Shown here piece by piece: positions 1 through 6,475 of a stretch of DNA of 11,666 bases. Below the pieces are notes generated by a model. It was not told the DNA's origin, searched no databases, and worked only from the letters and a program-made list of their open reading frames with translations. The DNA comes from Brachybacterium sp. (GTDB lineage: Bacteria; Actinomycetota; Actinomycetes; Actinomycetales; Dermabacteraceae). The position numbers and the translations under genes are program-made. The first letter of the stretch is position 1. Each line of letters opens with the position of its first letter. The stretch lies in assembly GCA_030451965.1 (NCBI GenBank), contig JAKDNE010000065.1, positions 1 through 11,666 of the forward strand, written 5' to 3'.

Positions 1-349
1 CGCCGGGGCGCGCGCGGGCGAGGTCCACCCACAGCTGCGCGCCGGTGCGCGGATCTCCCGGGCGGCTGGGCTCGGGCAGGACGGCATGGCCGAGGCCACC
101 GGGACCGTGGGTGTCGTCGGCAAACATCGGCTCCTGCACCAGCGGCCGGCCCGCGCCGCGGGCGATCGGCGCGTCGACACCGAGCAGTTCGGCCAGGACC
201 AGGTTGTTGCGGTGCACGGCGGTGACCTCGACGTTGCCGCCGGTGGAGACGATGCCGGCGATCTCGGCATCCGGATGCGCGGCGAGGTAGCTCAGGGCGA
301 TCGCGTCATCGATGCCGGTATCGCAATCGACCAGGATGGGGAGAGTCAT
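1..349 (-). CDS. Nucleoside hydrolase (IUNH family), N-terminal part
   Basis: Ribonucleoside hydrolase of the inosine/uridine-preferring family, which cleaves the N-glycosidic bond to release base and ribose in nucleoside salvage. The first 116 residues are visible; the rest lies beyond the left edge, and family members are usually about 300-320 residues. Residues 6-16 read LVDCDTGIDDA, the family's N-terminal aspartate cluster (DxDxxxDD) that binds Ca2+ and the ribose. It is followed by STGGNV (about 35-40), matching the conserved GN strand end, and by a THGPGGLG stretch (about 80-87) like the family's HGxxGLG. The ATG at 349 begins right at the homology. There is no Shine-Dalgarno, but a TACGCT box lies six bases upstream, so the mRNA is probably leaderless. 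Family assignment is solid; substrate preference cannot be told from this fragment. Confidence 0.9.
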   Translation of the reverse strand, partial: MTLPILVDCDTGIDDAIALSYLAAHPDAEIAGIVSTGGNVEVTAVHRNNLVLAELLGVDAPIARGAGRPLVQEPMFADDTHGPGGLGHAVLPEPSRPGDPRTGAQLWVDLARARPG

Positions 350-361
350 GGTGCCAGCGTA
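350..361 (-). promoter_or_regulatory. Probable -10 box of a leaderless promoter for the nucleoside hydrolase
   Basis: On the minus strand TACGCT (361-356) fits the actinobacterial -10 pattern TANNNT. Exactly six bases (355-350) separate it from the ATG at 349, so transcription would begin at or next to the A of the start codon. No purine-rich ribosome-binding site is present. No good -35 hexamer is seen at the expected distance. This is inference from pattern only. Confidence 0.5.
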
Positions 362-420
362 CGGTCGCCGCCGTGGGGCAGGTGCTGGCGCCGTCGCTGC
401 TGCTGCGGGAGGATCGGGGG

Positions 421-819
421 ATGGCGCATCCGCAGATGTTCGATGACGACGACCCGCTGCTCGAGCAGGTGCGGTCGCTCGCGCTCGCCCTGCCCGGAGC
501 GCAGGAGAAGATCAGCCACGGCAGGCCCGCCTTCTTCACCACCAAGGTCCATTGCTACTACGGCGGCTCGGTGAAGACCGGTGGGCAATGGCACGCGCAC
601 GACCAGGCCGTGGTGCTGCACCTGCCGCCGGCCGAGACCACGGCCCTGCTGCAGGACCCGCGCTGCTTCGTTCCGGCGTACCTCGGTCCCTCCGGCTGGA
701 TCGGCGTGGAGCTGGACGAGCGGACCGATGCCCAGGAGCTCGCCGAGCTGATCGAGGAGTCCTACCGCACGGTGGCGCCGACGCGTCTGGTGGCCCAGCT
801 CGATGACGCGGCCCGATGA
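421..819 (+). CDS. MmcQ/YjbR family protein
   Basis: A 132-residue protein of the MmcQ/YjbR family (CyaY-like fold), often labelled DNA-binding; the biochemical role is unknown. The order of conserved parts fits: an N-terminal helix ending in LALPGAQEKISHGRPAFFT (about 18-36), a beta-sheet core with HDQAVVLHL, a PAYLGPSGWIGVELD segment matching the family's Y...W..V.LD region, and a C-terminal helix ELIEESYRTVAPTRL. Length is normal for the family. I chose ATG 421 because GGGAGG at 408-413 sits seven bases upstream; an in-frame earlier start at 373 would add a poorly conserved arginine/leucine-rich tail. It ends 44 bases before the tipA-like gene on the same strand, and that gene's predicted operator lies in the gap, so the two may be transcribed separately. 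Family confidence is good; function is unknown. Confidence 0.82.
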   Translation: MAHPQMFDDDDPLLEQVRSLALALPGAQEKISHGRPAFFTTKVHCYYGGSVKTGGQWHAHDQAVVLHLPPAETTALLQDPRCFVPAYLGPSGWIGVELDERTDAQELAELIEESYRTVAPTRLVAQLDDAAR

Positions 820-825
820 TCCCGC

Positions 826-856
826 TTGACCCTCACGCGACGTCAGGGAGGACGGT
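826..856 (+). promoter_or_regulatory. TipA-type dyad operator and MerR-like promoter
   Basis: Immediately upstream of the tipA-like gene, CCCTCACG (830-837), cga, CGTCAGGG (841-848) forms an inverted repeat with one mismatch in eight. It overlaps a good -35 hexamer TTGACC (826-831). A weak -10 candidate, GACGGT at 851-856, would give the long 19-bp spacer typical of promoters activated by MerR proteins. From memory, the layout and core letters resemble the tipA promoter of Streptomyces lividans (CCTCACG...CGTGAGG). The dyad itself is seen directly; its function is inferred. Confidence 0.6.
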
Positions 857-863
857 GGTCCCC

Positions 864-1676
864 ATGACCGAGATGACAGTGCACGAGGACCTCACCGTGG
901 GACGCGTCGCCGACCTGGTCGGCGTCAGCGTCCGCACCCTGCACCATTGGGACGGGATCGGCCTGGTGCGCCCTGGCGGGCGCAGCTGGTCGGGGTACCG
1001 CCTGTACGACGCCGATGACGTGGCCCGGATCCACCGGGTGCTCGTCTACCGCGAGCTCGGTCTGGCGCTCGCGCAGATCGGAAGGATCCTCGATGATTCC
1101 TCCGTCGACCCGCGCGAGCACCTCCAGCGCCAGCGGACCCTGCTTCAGGAGCGGATCCGTCGGCTCGAGAAGACGGCACGCGCCGTCGACGAGATGATCG
1201 AGAGGACCGACATGGACCACAGCAGCACCGGCCTCAGCCCCGAGGAGCAGGCCCGCATCTTCGGCACCGACTGGGACCCCGCCTACCAGGACGAGGCGCG
1301 CGAGCGCTGGGGCGGCACCGACGCCTGGAAGCAGTCCGCGGCGCGCACCCGGGACTGGGACGCCGCGCAGTGGCAGGAGATCAAGGACGAGACCGATGCC
1401 GTCGAGGCGGCGCTCGCCGATGCCCTCGGCCGCGGCGTCGCACCGGGCAGCGCGGAGGCGAACGCGCTCGCCGAGCGGCATCGGCTCACCATCGAGCGCC
1501 ACTACGACTGCACGCCCTCGATGCAGGTGGTGCTGTCGCGGATGTACACCGAGGATCCGCGCTTCGCCGCCCACTACGACGAGCGCACCGCGGGTCTCGC
1601 CGCCTGGCTGCGGCGCGTGATCGAGGAGAACGCACGGACCCACGGCGTCGACCCGGAGACCGCCACCTGGCAGTGA
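864..1676 (+). CDS. MerR-family regulator with TipAS ligand-binding domain (TipA-like)
   Basis: A 270-residue transcriptional activator of the MerR family with a C-terminal TipAS (antibiotic-recognition) domain. Residues about 10-75 form the winged helix-turn-helix (LTVGRVADLVGVSVRTLHHWD, then a wing with SGYRLYDADDVARIHRVL). Residues about 76-115 form the coiled-coil dimerisation helix. From about 122 the TipAS domain follows, with LSPEEQARIFG, a YQDEARERWGGTDAW segment, and HYDC with the cysteine at residue 216; the equivalent cysteine of S. lividans TipA bonds covalently to thiopeptides such as thiostrepton. Length matches TipA-L (about 253). ATG 864 starts just before the homology. An in-frame ATG at 816 overlaps the previous stop but would place the predicted operator inside the coding region. 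AGGGAGG (845-851) is 12 bases from the ATG, rather far, and may be operator rather than ribosome-binding site. Autoregulation is likely. The natural ligand is unknown. Confidence 0.88.
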   Translation: MTEMTVHEDLTVGRVADLVGVSVRTLHHWDGIGLVRPGGRSWSGYRLYDADDVARIHRVLVYRELGLALAQIGRILDDSSVDPREHLQRQRTLLQERIRRLEKTARAVDEMIERTDMDHSSTGLSPEEQARIFGTDWDPAYQDEARERWGGTDAWKQSAARTRDWDAAQWQEIKDETDAVEAALADALGRGVAPGSAEANALAERHRLTIERHYDCTPSMQVVLSRMYTEDPRFAAHYDERTAGLAAWLRRVIEENARTHGVDPETATWQ

Positions 1677-1685
1677 GGGCCCGGG

Positions 1686-3413
1686 TCAGCGAGGGGGCAG
1701 GTTCTCGGTGATCTTCGCGATCGCGAAGCCCCATCCCTGCCCGACGGACGTCTTCGGTGGCAAGGAGATCTCATCGGGGTTGGTCATCACGTCCAGCAGG
1801 GCGGGGCCATCCTGGTCGAGCAGCCAGGTCACGGCGTCCTCGACCCCGTCGGGATCCGAGACCCGACGGGAGGCCAGCCCCATGGCCTCGCCCACCCGGG
1901 CGAGGTCGGGGTTGTCCAGTCGGGTTCCGAACTCCGGCAGCCCGCCCTGCTCCTGCTCGAGCTTGACCATCCCGAGACGCCCGTTGTCGAACACCAGGAC
2001 CTTGACCGGCCACCGATAGGTCACCGCCGTGCGCAGGTCGCCCAGCAGCATCATCAGCCCGCCGTCGCCGCTGCATGAGATGACCTGGCGCTCCGGATAC
2101 AGAGCCTGGACCCCGAGCGCCTGCGGGAGCGCGTTGGCCATCGAACCGAGGTTGAAGGAACCCAGCAGGCGACGCCCGCCGGTCATCCGCACGAAGCGGG
2201 AGAGCCATACGGTCGACATCCCGGTGTCGGAGGTGAACACCGCGTCGGCGGCCGCGTGCCGATCCAGCGCGGCGGCGACGACCTCGGGGCGGATCAGCTC
2301 CTCGGGATTGTCGAAGGCGCTGCGCACCTTCCCCAGCAGGGAGTCCTCGTCGTGGTCGGGATCGACCAGATGCTTCTGCTCCGACTGCCAGGAGTCGTAG
2401 CGGCGGCGGGCCCGATCGAGGTGGGTCGTGTCCGTGCGGGCGGGCAGATCGCCGGCCAGCAGCGCCCGCACGGTGGCACCGGCATCACCGACCATCGCGT
2501 GCTGGACCGCGGTACGGCGTCCGATGTGGGCCTGGCGTCGATCGATCTGGATGACCGTCTTCCCTTCCGGGTACCACTCTCGATACGGGAAATCGGTGCC
2601 GATCAGCACCAGGACATCGCACTCCTCGAACGCACGCTGCGCCGCTGGGTTCCCGATGAGCCCGGACTGGCCCACCTCGAAGGGGTTGTCCTCGTCGAAG
2701 GTGTCCTTCCCCTTCAGCGTGACGACCATCGGGGCCCGCAGCCGTTCTGCGAGCTCGAGGACCGGGCCGCGGGCATCCCTCGCGCCGATGCCTGCCAGCA
2801 GGGTGACGCGCTCCGCGTCGCGCAGCACCACGCGCGCCGCGTCGATCGACGCCGCATCGGCCGTTGCCGGCGACGCCGGCGGGGCGATCACCGGTGCTCG
2901 CGATCCATGCGGGAGCTTCTGCGAGCCCATGTCCCCGGGCACGGTGAGCACGGCGACGCCCGGTCCGTCGTAGGCGGCGTTGACCGCCTGCTCGAGCAGC
3001 AGCGGCATCTGGGCGGGGTCGGTGACGGTGCGGGAGAAGACGGCCACGTCGGCGAAGAGTCGGTGGTTGTCGACCTCCTGGAAGAATTCGCTGCCGATCT
3101 CCTGGGTGGGTACCTGCCCGAGGATCGCGAGCACCGGGGCGTGGGACTTCTTGGCGTCGTAGAGGCCGTTGAGCAGGTGGATCGACCCCGGTCCGACGGT
3201 GCCCATGCACACCCCGAGGCGGCCGGTCAGCTGGGCCTGCGCGCCGACGGCGAAGGCCGCGGCCTCCTCGTGCCTCACCCCGGTCCAGTCGATACGCGGC
3301 TCGTGCCGGATCGCCTCGGTGATCGGGTTCAGGGCATCGCCGACGACGCCCCACATCTGGGAGACGCCGTGGTCGGCGAGGGCCTGGACGATGGTCTCGG
3401 CGATGGTGGTCAT
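1686..3413 (-). CDS. Thiamine-diphosphate enzyme, pyruvate oxidase/dehydrogenase (PoxB-like)
   Basis: A 575-residue ThDP- and FAD-dependent enzyme of the pyruvate oxidase/quinone-dependent pyruvate dehydrogenase group, which converts pyruvate to acetate or acetyl phosphate plus CO2. Domains in order: the pyrimidine-binding domain with VRHEEAAAFAVGAQAQLTG (about 46-64; Glu49/Glu50 includes the glutamate that activates ThDP); the central FAD-type domain (about 190-330); and the pyrophosphate-binding domain with SGDGG (Asp450) and FDNGRLG (Asn477), 27 residues apart as in other ThDP enzymes, supplying the Mg2+ ligands. AGGAGG lies four bases before ATG 3413; earlier in-frame starts run into the upstream gene. 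It is the second gene of a unit with the FMN-glutamate-synthase-like gene. The C-terminus ends seven residues after GFAIAKI, so it lacks the membrane-binding tail of E. coli PoxB. Electron acceptor (quinone or oxygen) is undecided. Confidence 0.85.
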   Translation of the reverse strand: MTTIAETIVQALADHGVSQMWGVVGDALNPITEAIRHEPRIDWTGVRHEEAAAFAVGAQAQLTGRLGVCMGTVGPGSIHLLNGLYDAKKSHAPVLAILGQVPTQEIGSEFFQEVDNHRLFADVAVFSRTVTDPAQMPLLLEQAVNAAYDGPGVAVLTVPGDMGSQKLPHGSRAPVIAPPASPATADAASIDAARVVLRDAERVTLLAGIGARDARGPVLELAERLRAPMVVTLKGKDTFDEDNPFEVGQSGLIGNPAAQRAFEECDVLVLIGTDFPYREWYPEGKTVIQIDRRQAHIGRRTAVQHAMVGDAGATVRALLAGDLPARTDTTHLDRARRRYDSWQSEQKHLVDPDHDEDSLLGKVRSAFDNPEELIRPEVVAAALDRHAAADAVFTSDTGMSTVWLSRFVRMTGGRRLLGSFNLGSMANALPQALGVQALYPERQVISCSGDGGLMMLLGDLRTAVTYRWPVKVLVFDNGRLGMVKLEQEQGGLPEFGTRLDNPDLARVGEAMGLASRRVSDPDGVEDAVTWLLDQDGPALLDVMTNPDEISLPPKTSVGQGWGFAIAKITENLPPR

Positions 3414-3438
3414 GGCGCCTCCTGCGGTCGAGCGTTCA

Positions 3439-3461
3439 GGCGGGCGGCGTCGCCGCCCGCC
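3439..3461. repeat. GC-rich perfect inverted repeat between the two genes of the minus-strand unit
   Basis: GGCGGGCGGC (3439-3448), gtc, GCCGCCCGCC (3452-3461) is a perfect 10-bp stem with a three-base loop in the 76-bp gap between the glutamate-synthase-like stop and the PoxB-like start. In the minus-strand transcript no U-run follows. It could act as a partial terminator/attenuator, or as an mRNA processing or stabilising hairpin, that sets different amounts of the two products. The role is inferred from position only. Confidence 0.55.
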
Positions 3462-3489
3462 GGTCCGGGCTTCTCGGTGATCCGGGTCC

Positions 3490-5028
3490 TCAGTGATGGG
3501 TGCGGAACGACTCCGCCGAGGCAGCGGCCCAGGCGGCGGCCCAGTCCTCCGGCGGGTCGGTGAGCAGCTGGTGCGGTTCCAACCACTCGTACAGCTCCGC
3601 ATAGGAGTCATTGGCCGTCTGGGAGAGGTTGCGGCGCAGCATCCAGGGGCGCAGCTCCGAGGGACTGGAGACCCCCATCGCCGCCATCAGCTTCACAGCC
3701 TCGGCGACCGTCCCCTGCTGGTACTGCGTCACCCGGACAGATTTGTCCTCGACGACGAGGCCGCGCTGACGATACGGGTCCTGGGTGGTGACCCCGGTGG
3801 GGCAGCGGCCGGTGTGGCAGCGCTGGGCCTGGATGCAGCCGATCGCCATCATCATCGCGCGGGCGGAGTTGGTGAAATCGGCGCCCTGGATGATCCGCTT
3901 GACGATGTCGTTCCCGGCGGCGATCTTCCCGGAGGCCCCCAGACGGATGCGGTCCCGCAGTCCGACCCCCACCAGGGCGTTGTGCATCGTCATCAGGCCC
4001 TGGGTCAGGGGCATCCCCATATGGTCCTCGAACTCCAGCGGGGCCGCGCCGGTGCCGCCCTCGGAGCCGTCGATGATGATGAAATCTGGCGCGGTCCCGA
4101 CCTCGAGCATCGCCTTGCACAGGGAGAGCACCTCTACCTTGCTGCCCACGCAGAGCTTGAACCCGACAGGTTTGCCACCGGAGAGCTCCCGCAGCCGGAC
4201 GAGGAACTCGATGAGCCCCACAGGGGTATCGAACATCGTGTGCGAGGCCGGGGAGACGCATTTCTCGCCCTCGGGGACACCGCGGATCTCGGCGATCTCC
4301 GCCGAGACCTTGGGCGCCGGCAGCACTCCACCGATGCCGGGCTTCGCGCCCTGGCTGAGCTTCACGGAGATGCACTTGACCTGATCCTTGGTGGCCTTCT
4401 CCCGGAAGACGTCCTCATCCAGCCGGCCGTCCTCGGTGCGAGCGCCGAAATAGCCGGTGCCCAGCTCCCAGATCAGATCACCGCCCATCTCCTCGTGGTA
4501 CGGGGTGAGCGAGCCCTCGCCGGTGTCCTGGGCGAAGCCGCCCCTCTGCGCACCCTTGTTCAGGGCGCGCACCGCGTTGGCACCCAGCGCGCCGAAGCTC
4601 ATGGCCGAGACGTTCAGCAGCGCCATGGAATACGGGCGGGCACAGTCCGGGCCGCCGATCTGCACGCGCGGGACGGACTCCGGCGTAGGGGCCGGGTGGA
4701 TGGAGTGGACGAGGTACTCGTACCCGGCGGCGTTGACGTCGCGCTCGGTGCCGAAGGCCTGCTCGCCGTGGATGCCCTTCGCGCGCTGGTAGACGATGCT
4801 GCGGGTGTTGCGGTCGAAGGGTCTGCCGTCCCAGTTGCGTTCGATGAAGTACTGCTGCAGCTCGGGGCGCAGGCCTTCCAGCAGGTAGCGCATGTGGCCG
4901 ATGACCGGATAGATGCGCAGGATCGTGTGGCGCTTCTGCGTCAGGTCGTGGGCTGCCAGAGCGCCCACGGCGGTGCCGGCGACGCCCAGGGCGGCGGCGA
5001 CGGTGGTGCGGAGGGAAGAACGAGCCAT
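3490..5028 (-). CDS. FMN-binding glutamate-synthase-domain protein with N-terminal membrane anchor
   Basis: A 512-residue protein of the FMN-binding glutamate synthase family. It has the synthase (FMN barrel) domain of GltB but no glutamine amidotransferase domain. Residues about 7-27 (TTVAAALGVAGTAVGALAAHD) are a single hydrophobic segment, probably a membrane anchor. A short conserved linker (LRIYPVIGHMRYLLEGLRPE) precedes the FMN barrel, with MSFGALG, DTGEGSLTPYH, VKLSQGAKPGIGG and IIDGSEGGTGAAP in family order. CIQAQRCHTGRCPTG has cysteines at 398, 404 and 409 (C-x5-C-x4-C), the spacing of the 3Fe-4S ligands in glutamate synthase. ATG 5028 is chosen because GAGGAG (5035-5040) lies six bases upstream. 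PoxB-like follows 76 bases downstream, suggesting co-transcription. True glutamate synthase activity is doubtful without an ammonia-delivering partner in view; the physiological reaction of this subfamily is not clear to me. Confidence 0.87.
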   Translation of the reverse strand: MARSSLRTTVAAALGVAGTAVGALAAHDLTQKRHTILRIYPVIGHMRYLLEGLRPELQQYFIERNWDGRPFDRNTRSIVYQRAKGIHGEQAFGTERDVNAAGYEYLVHSIHPAPTPESVPRVQIGGPDCARPYSMALLNVSAMSFGALGANAVRALNKGAQRGGFAQDTGEGSLTPYHEEMGGDLIWELGTGYFGARTEDGRLDEDVFREKATKDQVKCISVKLSQGAKPGIGGVLPAPKVSAEIAEIRGVPEGEKCVSPASHTMFDTPVGLIEFLVRLRELSGGKPVGFKLCVGSKVEVLSLCKAMLEVGTAPDFIIIDGSEGGTGAAPLEFEDHMGMPLTQGLMTMHNALVGVGLRDRIRLGASGKIAAGNDIVKRIIQGADFTNSARAMMMAIGCIQAQRCHTGRCPTGVTTQDPYRQRGLVVEDKSVRVTQYQQGTVAEAVKLMAAMGVSSPSELRPWMLRRNLSQTANDSYAELYEWLEPHQLLTDPPEDWAAAWAAASAESFRTHH

Positions 5029-5292
5029 CAGGATCTCCTCGGGGTCGCTGGGCGCCCCCGGATCCGGTCTCCGTCGGACCGCGGCGGAGCGGACACCGGG
5101 ATGATGTGCATCACGCACCGTTCCATGCTCGCACGCCGCGACGCGCAGGGGGAGAGGGGGACGGTGATCGATGCGTCTTCACCGGGCCGGCGGACCGGTC
5201 CCAGCGGCCGCAGTGCGGCCCTTCGGCGAGGCCCCTCACCCCACGGCCCTGGGCGGGGTGCTCCCAGCAGCTGGGCTCTCTACACTCGCCCC
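5029..5292. promoter_or_regulatory. Divergent intergenic region rich in small palindromes
   Basis: This 264-bp gap separates the divergent glutamate-synthase-like and pirin genes. It holds four short dyads: TGATG-tg-CATCA (5102-5113), GGACCGGTCC (5192-5201), GGCCGCA-g-TGCGGCC (5206-5220) and CCCAGC-a-GCTGGG (5263-5275). I see no open frame with coding character. I could not find a convincing -10/-35 pair for the minus-strand unit. The last dyad lies just upstream of the pirin -10 box, so it is the best operator candidate. Short GC-rich palindromes arise by chance at this GC content, so each single dyad is weak evidence. Confidence 0.45.
5281..5292 (+). promoter_or_regulatory. Probable -10 box of a leaderless promoter for the pirin gene
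   Basis: TACACT (5281-5286) fits TANNNT and lies six bases before ATG 5293, so the transcript would begin at the start codon. The bases before the ATG (CTCTACACTCGCCCC) contain no Shine-Dalgarno. No strong -35 is seen; the dyad CCCAGC-a-GCTGGG occupies the spacer, which would allow repression or activation there. The spacing is the same as at the nucleoside hydrolase start. Confidence 0.55.
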
Positions 5293-6411
5293 ATGAGCCC
5301 TTTCGCGGATTTCGTGCTGCTGGAGCCCCGGGAGGTGCCGCTCGGCGGCCCCCGCGGTATGACGGTCCACCGCACGTTGCCGGCTCGGCGCACCTCCCTC
5401 CTCGGGGCCTGGTGCTTCGTGGACCATTTCGGGCCCGACGACGTCTCCGCCTCCGGGGGCATGCAGGTGGCCCGCCACCCGCACACGGGTCTGGCGACCG
5501 TGTCCTGGCTGTTCGAGGGCGCGATCACGCACCGCGACTCGATCGGCAATCATGCCCTGGTCCGCCCCGGCGAGGTGGACATCATGGTGGCGGGCTCCGG
5601 TATCACCCACTCGGAGTTCTCCGTCGCCGACACCACGATCCTGCACGGCGTCCAGCTCTGGTACGCGCTGCCCGACCGTGCGCGCTTCCGCGCCCCGCAC
5701 TTCGACATCTCCACACCGCCAGAGATCGGGACTGCCGAAGCCCGCGCCCGCGTTGGCCTGGGCGCCTTCCGCGCCACCACCGAGGACGGCACGGTGCTCC
5801 GGGACCGCAGCGATGTGCAGACCGACACCGCGCTGAGCATGGCCCAGCTCGATCTGCGGGCAGGCCGCACCCTGCGCATCGACCTGGACCCAGGGCACGA
5901 GTACGGACTGCTCGTCGATCGCGGTGCCGCGCGGCTCCGTGCTGACCTGCCGAGCCCAGGCTTGCCCGGTGCCGGCCTGCCGAGCGCCGACCAGCCGACC
6001 GTGGACCGGCCCGGAGCCGGAGGGCGTGAGACCACGATCGCGAGCCGGGAGCTGGTGATGCTGCCCGACGGCGCCACGCAGCTGACCCTCCGCGCCGAGG
6101 CCGGGGAGGACCTGCGGGCGATGCTGCTCGGCGGGGAGCCGCTGGGGGAGGACATCATCATGTGGTGGAACTTCGTGGGCCGCACCCACCAGGAGATCGA
6201 GCAGTTCCGCGCCCGCTACCAGGCGGAGATCGGGGCCGAGCTTTCCCTCGAGGACGCTCCGATCGCAGACATCGCACTCGAGCGCGGAGGTCTCGAGGAG
6301 GAGGATGAGCAGTTCGGGCCCTTCCCCGCGAACACCCCGGACGCACTGCCGGCACCAAGACTGCCGCACGGCCACCTGCGCTCCCGAGGCCGGCGCGGGC
6401 TCCGCGCATGA
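5293..6411 (+). CDS. Pirin family protein (bicupin)
   Basis: A 372-residue pirin of the cupin superfamily, a metal-binding two-domain beta-barrel protein of the cytoplasm; some members have quercetin 2,3-dioxygenase activity and others regulate partner enzymes. The N-terminal cupin keeps the metal site: RHPHTGLATVSWLFEG gives His62 and His64, and GSGITHSEFS gives His106 and Glu108. The C-terminal pirin domain is recognisable by ILHGVQLWYALP and, near the end, IIMWWNFVGRTHQEIEQF. Between them about residues 218-244 form a Pro/Gly/Ala-rich insertion that interrupts the C-terminal barrel. Members of this size are usually about 310-340 residues, so the insertion and a loose tail explain the extra length. 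ATG 5293 is supported by the homology starting at once and by the leaderless -10 box. It is divergent from the glutamate-synthase-like/PoxB-like unit and is followed 64 bases later by the methyltransferase gene. Confidence 0.9.
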   Translation: MSPFADFVLLEPREVPLGGPRGMTVHRTLPARRTSLLGAWCFVDHFGPDDVSASGGMQVARHPHTGLATVSWLFEGAITHRDSIGNHALVRPGEVDIMVAGSGITHSEFSVADTTILHGVQLWYALPDRARFRAPHFDISTPPEIGTAEARARVGLGAFRATTEDGTVLRDRSDVQTDTALSMAQLDLRAGRTLRIDLDPGHEYGLLVDRGAARLRADLPSPGLPGAGLPSADQPTVDRPGAGGRETTIASRELVMLPDGATQLTLRAEAGEDLRAMLLGGEPLGEDIIMWWNFVGRTHQEIEQFRARYQAEIGAELSLEDAPIADIALERGGLEEEDEQFGPFPANTPDALPAPRLPHGHLRSRGRRGLRA

Positions 6412-6475
6412 CCCACCTGACCCCACCCCCGACCGTCGAGGGACGACCGCGACTGACGGCCCGACGAAGGACGAT

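Noticed and set aside
816..863. ATG 816 as start of the tipA-like gene, overlapping the previous stop as ATGA
   Set aside because: Tempting as translational coupling, but the 16 extra residues are not conserved and the start would put the predicted operator and -35 inside the coding region. Not fully excluded.
1677..1685. Terminator between the convergent tipA-like and PoxB-like genes
   Set aside because: Only nine bases separate the stops and no stable hairpin is evident; termination must occur inside the opposite gene or be factor-dependent.
2256..3563. Plus-strand open frame of 435 codons antisense to the PoxB-like gene
   Set aside because: Mirrors the PoxB-like gene in a GC-rich genome; composition dominated by Arg, Gly and Asp, no domain seen.
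3493..6411. Plus-strand open frame of 972 codons running in frame into pirin
   Set aside because: The part before 5293 is antisense to the well-supported glutamate-synthase-like gene and shows the composition of a GC-rich shadow frame; pirin homology starts exactly at 5293, where a leaderless promoter fits.
6305..6475. Upstream start for the methyltransferase at 6305
   Set aside because: It would overlap pirin by more than 100 bases and add a low-complexity Pro/Arg/Thr tail; no ribosome-binding site matches, while GTG 6476 has one.
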